This document shows, in pieces, positions 1-5,174 of a DNA stretch of 5,174 nucleotides; the stretch's first letter is position 1, and every line of letters begins with the position of its first letter. The notes under the pieces are model-generated. The model searched no databases and was not told the origin of the DNA. It saw nothing but the letters and a program-made list of their open reading frames with translations. Both the position numbers and the translations under genes were made by a program. The DNA is taken from assembly GCA_903891395.1 (NCBI GenBank), contig CAITEM010000555.1, positions 1 to 5,174 on the forward strand. Reading direction: 5' to 3'. The stretch is from an uncultured Hyphomicrobiales bacterium (lineage in GTDB: Bacteria; Pseudomonadota; Alphaproteobacteria; Rhizobiales; Xanthobacteraceae).

Positions 1-551
1 ATCAGATGCACAAGTATCCGCATGAATTTTCCGGCGGCCAGCGGCAGCGCCTGGGAATTGCCCGCGCGCTCGCGGTCGAGCCGAAGCTGATCGTCTGCGA
101 CGAACCGGTGTCGGCGCTCGACGTCTCGGTGCAGGCGCAGGTCATGAACCTGCTCAAGGACCTGCGCGAACGCCTTGGGCTCTCGTACCTCTTCATTTCG
201 CACGACCTCGCCGTGGTGCGGCAGATCGCCGACCGCATCGCTGTGATGTATTTCGGCCGTATCATGGAGCTGGCCGACCGCGACACGCTCTATGCCAATC
301 CGCAGCATCCCTACACGCGCGCGCTGCTGGCGGCTGTGCCGTCGCCGGACCCGGAGACGGAGAGCACCCGCCGCGCGCCGCCGCTGCGCGGTGAGATTCC
401 GTCGCCCCTCAACCCGCCGAGCGGTTGCGTCTTTCATACCCGTTGTCCGATGGCCACGGAGTTATGCCGCGAGCAGGTGCCGGCCTTGCGCGAAATCGGC
501 GCCGGTCACGTCGCCGCGTGCCATTATGCCGAAACGGCGAGGGCCTCATGA
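1..551 (+). CDS. Opp/Dpp-type ABC transporter ATP-binding protein, C-terminal part (5' end outside window)
   Basis: This is the cytoplasmic ATPase subunit that powers import by an oligopeptide/dipeptide-type ABC transporter. The frame is already open at base 3, so the gene enters from the left; the ATG at 6 is internal because the Walker A region is missing. Visible motifs, in order, are the ABC signature FSGGQ (27-41), Walker B LIVCDEP (87-107), the D-loop SALD (111-122) and the H-loop histidine in ISHDL (codon 201-203). The C-terminal extension typical of this subfamily follows, with NPQHPYTRALL and then GC-VFHTRC-PMATELC and a final AAC. Its four cysteines (codons at 426, 444, 465, 519) match the conserved cysteine set of DppD/DppF/OppD/OppF proteins, which in some relatives binds an iron-sulfur cluster. 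The TGA stop overlaps the next ATG. Family assignment is very secure. DppF versus DppD type, and the substrate, are not determinable. Confidence 0.95.
   Translation, partial: QMHKYPHEFSGGQRQRLGIARALAVEPKLIVCDEPVSALDVSVQAQVMNLLKDLRERLGLSYLFISHDLAVVRQIADRIAVMYFGRIMELADRDTLYANPQHPYTRALLAAVPSPDPETESTRRAPPLRGEIPSPLNPPSGCVFHTRCPMATELCREQVPALREIGAGHVAACHYAETARAS
539..543 (+). promoter_or_regulatory. Ribosome binding site for the first permease
   Basis: GAGGG lies 4 bases before the ATG at 548, inside the last codons of the ATPase gene. It supports 548 as the start, rather than an upstream in-frame ATG at 425 that would add 41 Arg-rich residues unlike any permease N-terminus. The ATGA stop/start overlap at 548-551 suggests translational coupling. 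Confidence 0.6.
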
Positions 552-1501
552 TCAGCTACGCGCTGCGACGCCTCGCTCTGATCATCCCGACGCTGATCAC
601 CATCGCGGTGCTGGTGTTCTTCGTGCTGCGTATCGTGCCCGGCGACATCGTCGAATTCAAACTGCGCGCCGAAGGCAGCGACGTCTCGCAGGAGGTCATC
701 GAGAAGGAACGCGTCCGTCTCGGCCTCGACAAGCCGCTGATCGGCCAGTTCGGCGACTGGATGGTAGGGCTGGCGACGCTCAATCTCGGTCAGTCGATGT
801 GGACCGAGCGCCCGGTGACGGAAGAGATCGCAAGCCGGCTGCCGCTCACCGTGGAACTCGCTATCCTGTCGATGCTGATCGCGCTGATTATCGCGGTGCC
901 GAGCGGCATTATCGCCGCCGTCTACGATAGCACCTGGATCGATTACAGCGTCCGCATTTTTTCCATTGCCGGTTTGGCGGTGCCGCCGTTCTGGCTGGGC
1001 ATGGTGATCGCCGTCGGGCTGCTTTACTTCTTCAACTGGCTGCCGCCGATCACGTCGCCGTCGCTGTTCACCGATCCGATCGGCAACCTGTCGCAATTGA
1101 TCTGGCCGGCGCTCGCCGTGGGCTATCGCTACGCCGCGATCCTGACCCGCATCATGCGCTCCTCGGTACGCGAAGTGCTGAACGAAGACTACATCCGCAC
1201 GGCGCGCGCCAAGGGCCTGCTTGAGTCTCTGGTCATCCGCCGCCATGCGCTGCCCAACGCGATGCTGCCGACCATCACCGTGGTCGGCCTCGAATTCGCC
1301 TTCCTGATCGGCGGACTGATTGTCGTCGAGCAGGTCTTTAACTTGAACGGCATCGGCAAGCTGTTCGTGCAGGCCGTCACGCGCAACGATTTTACGCTGA
1401 CGCAAGGCATCATCATGTTGATCGCGACGGTGTCGCTTTTGATTACGCTGGTGGTCGATCTGCTTTATGGCATCCTCGATCCCCGCATCAGGTATCGGTA
1501 G
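548..1501 (+). CDS. Opp/Dpp-type ABC transporter permease, DppB-like
   Basis: Inner-membrane permease of 317 residues, the usual length for DppB/OppB proteins; it forms half of the translocation channel with the next gene's product. The N-terminus (MISYALRRLALIIPT) runs into a first membrane segment at about residues 9-30, followed by the PGD motif (31-33) that typifies this family. Further hydrophobic segments lie at about 100-125, 135-162, 183-201, 242-262 and 287-308. The EAA loop that docks to the ATPase is at about 214-238, with RTARAKG and HALPNAMLP matching the family consensus. The C-terminus LLYGILDPRIRYR is also typical (family form: Y..lDPRir). The ATG overlaps the ATPase stop, and the stop is 4 bases before the next gene, so both neighbours are operon partners. 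I recognise the family with high confidence. Substrate specificity depends on the unseen binding protein. Confidence 0.95.
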   Translation: MISYALRRLALIIPTLITIAVLVFFVLRIVPGDIVEFKLRAEGSDVSQEVIEKERVRLGLDKPLIGQFGDWMVGLATLNLGQSMWTERPVTEEIASRLPLTVELAILSMLIALIIAVPSGIIAAVYDSTWIDYSVRIFSIAGLAVPPFWLGMVIAVGLLYFFNWLPPITSPSLFTDPIGNLSQLIWPALAVGYRYAAILTRIMRSSVREVLNEDYIRTARAKGLLESLVIRRHALPNAMLPTITVVGLEFAFLIGGLIVVEQVFNLNGIGKLFVQAVTRNDFTLTQGIIMLIATVSLLITLVVDLLYGILDPRIRYR

Positions 1502-1505
1502 GCCC

Positions 1506-2399
1506 ATGACCGATCTGACCCTCACGCCGACCGTTCAACGCCGCAGCCATCCCGGCAAGATCGGCGCTTTCGTGCGCGCGCAACCGCTCGGCGCGATCGC
1601 TTTCGTCGTCATCATGGTGATGCTGCTGGCAGGCATTTTCGCGCCCTTCGTCGCGCCATACGATCCCGTTGAGATTGATTTTGCCTCGGTCATGGCGCCG
1701 CCGAGCCCGCTGCACGTCTTCGGAACCGATCCGTTCGGCCGGGATGTGCTGACGCGCATCATCTACGGCGCGCGGACTGCAATGGTCATCGGCTTCCTGT
1801 CGTCGTTCCTTGGCTGCAGCATCGGCGCGCTGATCGGCGTCGCCAGCGTCTATTATGGCGGCAAGATCGATCTTGTCGTGCAGCGCGCGGTGGACATCAT
1901 GCTGGTGTTTCCGGTGATCGTGATGGCGCTGGTCGTCGTATCGATGCTCGGCCGTCATCCTGTGCTCGGCATCGACATGAACCTGATCCTGGCGATCGGC
2001 ATCCCGATTATTCCGCAGGTGGCGCGCGTCATCCGCTCGGCGGCCCTGCCGGTGCGCAGTGCGGCCTTTGTCGATGCGGCGAGGCTGGCGGGTTTTAGCG
2101 GCGTGCGCATCATTCTCGGCCAGATGGTTCCCAACGTGGTCGCGCCCTACATTATTTTGCTGACGGCCTTCATTGCCCAATCGATCCTGCTCGAGGCCTC
2201 GCTCAGCTTCCTCGGTCTCGGGGTCGCCGACCCGACGCCGGCCTGGGGGCTGATGCTGTCGGGGAGTTCGGCGGACTTTTACCGCCAGGCCCCCTGGATC
2301 ATCATTTTCCCGGGCGTCGCCATCAGCGTCGCGGTCTTTGCCTTCAACTTCTTCGGCGACAGTCTGCGCGACTGGCTTGATCCGAAATTCCACCGCTAG
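1506..2399 (+). CDS. Opp/Dpp-type ABC transporter permease, DppC-like
   Basis: Second inner-membrane permease, 297 residues, the usual size for DppC/OppC. A polar N-terminus of about 28 residues precedes the first membrane segment (29-50). Then comes the subfamily hallmark FGTDPFGRDVLTRIIYGAR (72-90), which lies before the core transport domain. Hydrophobic segments follow at about 92-114, 129-147, 158-172, 211-230 and 263-284. The EAA loop is at about 188-210 (FVDAARLAG...MVPN). The later motifs LEASLSFLGLGV (229-240), PAWGLML (245-251) and GDSLRDWLDPK (284-294) are all diagnostic. I chose ATG 1506, 4 bases after the upstream stop. The in-frame ATG at 1467 would overlap the upstream permease by 35 bases and add 13 residues of no family character. 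Shine-Dalgarno support is weak (TAGG only 3 bases upstream), so coupling to the previous gene is likely. Confidence 0.95.
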   Translation: MTDLTLTPTVQRRSHPGKIGAFVRAQPLGAIAFVVIMVMLLAGIFAPFVAPYDPVEIDFASVMAPPSPLHVFGTDPFGRDVLTRIIYGARTAMVIGFLSSFLGCSIGALIGVASVYYGGKIDLVVQRAVDIMLVFPVIVMALVVVSMLGRHPVLGIDMNLILAIGIPIIPQVARVIRSAALPVRSAAFVDAARLAGFSGVRIILGQMVPNVVAPYIILLTAFIAQSILLEASLSFLGLGVADPTPAWGLMLSGSSADFYRQAPWIIIFPGVAISVAVFAFNFFGDSLRDWLDPKFHR

Positions 2400-2402
2400 A
2401 GA

Positions 2403-3146
2403 ATGAGCATGCAGATGATCGAAGACGAAATCGAAATTTCGACCAAACACGGCGTGATGCCGGCCTTCGTTTGCTATCCGTCGGAAGGCGGCCCGCATCC
2501 GGCGATTATCTTCTACATGGATGCACCGGGCATTCGCGAGGAATTGCGCAACATGGCGCGGCGTTACGCCCGCCAAGGCTATTACGTGATCCTGCCGGAC
2601 CTGTACTACCGGCTCGGCACGCTGCGCTTCGACACGCACCGCCGTAACGCCGAGATGTCGGTCGTGATCCGCACGGTGCGCGATAGCATCGACGATGCGA
2701 AGATCATGGACGATACCGCCGCGATGTTCGGCTATCTCGATGGGCAGGCCGAAGTGAAGCCGGGCCCTGCGGCCGTGGTCGGTTATTGCATGAGCGGCTC
2801 ATTTGTGGCCGCCGCCGCCATCCATTTCCCGGACCGTATCGCCGCCGCAGCCTCCTTCTACGGCATGCGCATCGTTACGGATAAGGACAACTCGCCGCAC
2901 AAGTCTTTCGACAAGATCAAAGGCGAACTCTATCTGGCATTTGCCGAGGAAGATCCGGTGGTGCCGGCCGAGACTTTGCCGGTGATGAAAGCGGCGCTGG
3001 AAAAAGCCGGCACCAAGCACGAAATGGAGCGCTTTCCGGGCACTCATCACGGCTTCTGCTTCGTCGAGCGCGAGATTTACGACCGGCCGGCCGCCGAGCG
3101 CGCCTGGTCGAAGACTTTCGATCTGCTGGCGCGCACGCTGCGCTAG
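2403..3146 (+). CDS. Dienelactone hydrolase family alpha/beta hydrolase
   Basis: Probably a cytoplasmic hydrolase (no signal peptide or membrane segment), 247 residues as called, normal for the dienelactone hydrolase family. The nucleophile elbow GYCMSG places Cys129 as catalytic. Asp184 (in AEEDPVVP) and His216 (in THHGF) complete a Cys-Asp-His triad with spacings close to those of classical dienelactone hydrolase. The N-terminal strand and turn FYMDAPGIREEL (37-48) has Asp40 where classical enzymes carry a key Glu in a QE-IFG context. It is therefore a family member, but not clearly a true carboxymethylenebutenolidase. It begins 3 bases after the DppC-like gene and is very likely in the same operon, suggesting action on the imported compound or a derivative. 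The start is uncertain: ATGs at 2403, 2409 and 2415 are all in frame. AGAGA at 2398-2402 abuts 2403 but sits 6 bases from 2409, so the shorter start may be real. The family is secure and the substrate unknown. Confidence 0.9.
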   Translation: MSMQMIEDEIEISTKHGVMPAFVCYPSEGGPHPAIIFYMDAPGIREELRNMARRYARQGYYVILPDLYYRLGTLRFDTHRRNAEMSVVIRTVRDSIDDAKIMDDTAAMFGYLDGQAEVKPGPAAVVGYCMSGSFVAAAAIHFPDRIAAAASFYGMRIVTDKDNSPHKSFDKIKGELYLAFAEEDPVVPAETLPVMKAALEKAGTKHEMERFPGTHHGFCFVEREIYDRPAAERAWSKTFDLLARTLR

Positions 3147-3257
3147 CGGACCGCGCCCTTTCAAGTCATCGCTGTTCCGGCCACGATTGCGGGCAGCGCG
3201 GATTCACGCGCCGCCGCCGGGCGTTGACCACCCGCGGCCTCCATGCAAAAGTTTCGA

Positions 3258-3263
3258 TATAAG
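3258..3263 (+). promoter_or_regulatory. Candidate -10 promoter element for the acyl-CoA synthetase gene
   Basis: TATAAG sits in the AT-richest part of the 159-base gap, 42 bases before the GTG start. It would place transcription start near 3270, exactly where the inverted repeats begin. No good -35 box occurs at 16-18 bases; the nearest TTGACC (3224-3229) is 28 bases away, too far for a standard sigma-70 promoter. The call therefore rests on the -10 and position alone. Confidence 0.3.
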
Positions 3264-3269
3264 ATCACC

Positions 3270-3286
3270 GTTCTCTCATAGAGAAC
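3270..3286. promoter_or_regulatory. Perfect 17-bp palindromic site, candidate operator
   Basis: GTTCTCT (3270-3276) and AGAGAAC (3280-3286) form a perfect 7-bp inverted repeat around a CAT centre. It lies 19 bases before the GTG start and just downstream of the candidate -10, a typical place for a repressor operator. No regulator gene is visible, so the binding protein family cannot be assigned. As RNA it could also form a small hairpin with a 3-base loop. Confidence 0.5.
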
Positions 3287-3297
3287 AATATGAGAGA
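3272..3297. repeat. Perfect 9-bp inverted repeat overlapping the operator and covering the Shine-Dalgarno
   Basis: TCTCTCATA (3272-3280) and TATGAGAGA (3289-3297) are exact reverse complements separated by 8 bases. The left arm is shared with the 17-bp palindrome, so the two hairpins could not form at once on the same RNA. The right arm contains GAGAG (3292-3296), the likely ribosome binding site of the next gene. The arrangement could be three related half-sites for a regulator, or an RNA switch. Confidence 0.5.
3292..3296 (+). promoter_or_regulatory. Ribosome binding site for the acyl-CoA synthetase GTG start
   Basis: GAGAG lies 9 bases before the GTG at 3306. An in-frame TGA at 3291-3293 excludes any start further upstream, and the codons between it and 3306 (AGA ACG CCA CGC) include no start. 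GTG 3306 is therefore the earliest possible start, and it gives the expected family N-terminus (SLRKFFAP, then AVVGAT). Confidence 0.6.
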
Positions 3298-3305
3298 CGC
3301 CACGC

Positions 3306-5174
3306 GTGAACAGCGCTTCGCTTCGAAAGTTTTTCGCCCCCGCGGCGATCGCCGTCGTCGGGGCCACCGAAGACACCTCGCGGTTTGGCGGCAAGGTGAT
3401 GCAGCGCCTTCGGCAATTTGGCGCAACCGGCGAAGTTTTCCCGGTCAATCCGAGTTCGTCCTCGGTCAACGGTCTGAAGTGCTATCCCTCGATCCGCGAT
3501 CTGCCGCGCGTTCCTGAGCACGTCGGCATCATGGTGCCGGCGACGCGTACCTTCGACGTGCTGGACGATTGCGCGGCGCTGGGCGTGCCGTTTGCGACGG
3601 TGTTCTCGTCAGGCTTTATCGAAACGGGCGACGAGGAAGGCCGCAAGCGGCAGGAGCGCCTTACGGCATTCGCCAGAGACACGGGCATTCGCATTCTCGG
3701 TCCGAACTGCAACGGCTTCGTCAATTTCGTTGACGGTTTTGCCTTTACCTCGACCGGCACGGTGGCGGCGGGCAGGGCGCCCGCGGGGCGCATTGCGCTG
3801 GTGGCGCAGAGCGGCGGCGCCGCGCAGGTCAATGTGATGTGGCGGGCCCAGCAGATCGGCCTCGGGCTCAGTTACGAAGTGAGTTGCGGCAACTCCGCCG
3901 ACCTCGACATTCTTGCGTTCATGGATTTCATGGTCGACGACCCGCACACCGACGTCATCCTGGTGATGGCGGAAGTTTTGAAAGACGGGAAACGCCTGCT
4001 GGACATCGCGGCGCGTGCCGCGGCGGCAAACAAGCCGATCGTGATGCTCAAGCTTGGCCGCTCCGAAGCCGGAACCCGCGCCGCCATATCGCACACCGGC
4101 GCCTTGACCGGGTCCAGCGAGGCGCATGACGCCGCGTTTCGTCAAAGCGGCATTATTCGTGTCGATGATTGCAACGAACTCTACGAAGTCGCGATGCAGT
4201 TGCAGACCAAGCGGCTTCCGGCCGGCCGGTCGCTTGCGGCTTTGTCGGCTTCAGGCGGCAATGCCGTGCTGATGGCCGACTTGGGCGGGCGCCTGGGCAT
4301 GACGTGGCCTGCCTTCCAACAAGCCACACAGGACGCGCTAAGCGAGATTTTGCCGAAACATGGCCAGGCGAATAATCCGACCGACGTCACATCCGCGGCC
4401 ATCGGCGGCGCCAGCACCTACCGGCGCTGCATTGAGGTGATCGCTGCCGATCCCGGCATCGACGCCGTGGTGCCGATCCTGACCATGGCGGCGCAAAGCG
4501 ACGTCGAGCAGGTCGCCGCTGCGATCCGCGATCTGAACAAACCGGGCGCGATCCTGTGGACCGGCGGCTGCAACAACAATCCGAACCTCACGCCGCGAAC
4601 GCTGATCGAGCAGGGCGTGCCGGTGTATCGCGACGCCCACAATTGTCTGAAGGCGTTGCGCGCCGCGGCCGATTACGGCGCATTCCGGTCGCGGCCCGCC
4701 GAGGCCGTCGCGCCGCTGGCGCCAGACCTGGTCGCCCGGGCCCAAACTTTGCTTGCCGGAGCGGACGGCGTCGTCGGCGAACGTGACGCGCGCCGTGTCC
4801 TTTCCATGTTCGGCTTCGGTGCGCCGCGCGAAGGCCTGGCGCTGACCGCGGACGATGCGGTGCGCATTGCGCGTGATATTGGCGGGCCGGTCGCGCTCAA
4901 GATCAGTTCACCGCACATCGTGCACAAGACCGAGGCCAACGGTGTCGCGCTCAATGTTGTGGGCGAGGCCTCTATCAGGGCCGCTTTTGCCGCCATCATC
5001 TCGGCTGCCAAAGTTTACGATTCCGGCGCGACCATCGACGGCGTCCTGGTTCAGTGTATGGCGCCGCCCGACGGCGTCGACATGATCCTCGGCATCGCAC
5101 CGGACCCGACGTTCGGCCGTGTCGTCATGGTGGGGCTCGGCGGCAGTCACGACGAGGTGCTCAAGGACGTCGCC
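3306..5174 (+). CDS. NDP-forming acyl-CoA synthetase (acetate-CoA ligase ADP-forming superfamily), 3' end outside window
   Basis: Fused-subunit enzyme that reversibly joins a carboxylic acid to CoA using a nucleoside triphosphate, through an acyl-phosphate and phosphohistidines. The frame is open for 623 codons to the window edge; the family is usually about 700 residues, so roughly the last 80 are missing. Domains in order: CoA-binding Rossmann domain (about 6-135; AVVGATED at 16-23, GPNCNG at 132-137); succinyl-CoA ligase-like domains (about 160-460; AQSGG at 167-171, GNSADLD at 195-201, NPTD at 357-360); ATP-grasp domain from about 475. His263 in SHTGA (262-266) is the predicted phosphorylated histidine. 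His540 in SPHIVHKTE (535-543) matches the conserved ATP-grasp histidine region. The usual EAGGV after it reads EANGV, a mild deviation. Start is GTG 3306. It is separated from the hydrolase by 159 bases with its own candidate control region. The acid substrate is unknown; acetate should not be assumed. Confidence 0.93.
   Translation, partial: MNSASLRKFFAPAAIAVVGATEDTSRFGGKVMQRLRQFGATGEVFPVNPSSSSVNGLKCYPSIRDLPRVPEHVGIMVPATRTFDVLDDCAALGVPFATVFSSGFIETGDEEGRKRQERLTAFARDTGIRILGPNCNGFVNFVDGFAFTSTGTVAAGRAPAGRIALVAQSGGAAQVNVMWRAQQIGLGLSYEVSCGNSADLDILAFMDFMVDDPHTDVILVMAEVLKDGKRLLDIAARAAAANKPIVMLKLGRSEAGTRAAISHTGALTGSSEAHDAAFRQSGIIRVDDCNELYEVAMQLQTKRLPAGRSLAALSASGGNAVLMADLGGRLGMTWPAFQQATQDALSEILPKHGQANNPTDVTSAAIGGASTYRRCIEVIAADPGIDAVVPILTMAAQSDVEQVAAAIRDLNKPGAILWTGGCNNNPNLTPRTLIEQGVPVYRDAHNCLKALRAAADYGAFRSRPAEAVAPLAPDLVARAQTLLAGADGVVGERDARRVLSMFGFGAPREGLALTADDAVRIARDIGGPVALKISSPHIVHKTEANGVALNVVGEASIRAAFAAIISAAKVYDSGATIDGVLVQCMAPPDGVDMILGIAPDPTFGRVVMVGLGGSHDEVLKDVA

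Noticed and set aside
6..551. ATG at 6 as the true start of the ATPase gene
   Set aside because: The ABC signature motif appears only 7 residues later and the Walker A half of the domain is missing, so the gene must begin upstream of the window.
1488..2639. Long antisense open frame of 383 codons, and a similar one of 333 codons at 524-1525, both on the - strand
   Set aside because: They lie opposite well-supported permease genes and are rich in His, Arg, Asp and Gln with no domain character. This is the usual mirror effect of GC-rich codon bias.
3127..3141. Partial match to a sigma-54 promoter (TGGC-CG with GG/GC spacing of 10)
   Set aside because: It lies within the hydrolase coding end (LLARTLR codons), mismatches two consensus bases, and is about 165 bases from the next start. 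Chance matches are expected in GC-rich sequence.
3196..3211. GCGCG / CGCGC inverted repeat with a 6-base loop after the hydrolase gene, considered as a terminator
   Set aside because: The stem is only 5 bp and no T-run follows. GCGCA/TGCGC around the stop codon and GCGG/CCGC just after it also lack a T-tract.
3224..3229. TTGACC as a -35 box
   Set aside because: No acceptable -10 lies 16-18 bases downstream (sequence there is AAAAGT-like), and the TATAAG element is 28 bases away.
3243..3281. A 12-codon ORF (ATG at 3243, TAG at 3279-3281) ending inside the inverted repeats, considered as a regulatory leader peptide
   Set aside because: It has no convincing Shine-Dalgarno and no run of a single regulatory amino acid, and the candidate transcription start near 3270 would lie downstream of its ATG. 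Short ORFs like this are common by chance.
3290..3517. ATG-started frame of 75 codons beginning at the ribosome site of the acyl-CoA synthetase
   Set aside because: It is out of frame with the strongly supported GTG 3306 gene, is Arg-rich and lacks family features. It is a shadow of the real gene.

Overview
The window is GC-rich, with strong G/C preference at third codon positions, tightly packed genes and an ATP-binding subunit, permease, permease order. The protein sequences read like those of an alphaproteobacterium, probably a rhizobial or Bradyrhizobium/Rhodopseudomonas-like soil or plant-associated lineage. That placement is inference from style, with no marker gene to support it. All genes are on the + strand and both ends of the window cut through genes.

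Region 1 (1-3146) looks like the distal part of one operon. It holds the C-terminal half of an Opp/Dpp-type ABC transporter ATPase, two inner-membrane permeases (DppB-like and DppC-like), and a dienelactone-hydrolase-family alpha/beta hydrolase. Gaps are minimal: a 4-base ATGA overlap between ATPase and first permease, 4 bases between the permeases, and 3 bases before the hydrolase. The periplasmic binding protein, and probably a second ATPase, would lie upstream outside the window. Co-transcription of an importer with a cytoplasmic hydrolase suggests that the imported compound is then hydrolysed. The substrate cannot be read from the sequence, and 'peptide' should not be assumed.

Region 2 (3147-3305) is a 159-base intergenic gap. 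Its last 65 bases are AT-richer than the surroundings. They carry a candidate -10 element and two overlapping perfect inverted repeats (3270-3286 and 3272-3297). The second repeat buries the likely Shine-Dalgarno of the next gene. This is the most unusual structure in the window and suggests that the next gene has its own control.

Region 3 (3306-5174) is a single long reading frame open at the right edge. It starts at GTG and encodes an NDP-forming acyl-CoA synthetase (the acetate-CoA ligase, ADP-forming, superfamily), with about 623 of roughly 700 expected residues present. A plausible overall theme is uptake, hydrolysis and CoA activation of an organic acid or ester-like compound, but the link between regions 2-3 and region 1 is inference. 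I found no RNA genes, mobile elements, CRISPR arrays or broken genes.
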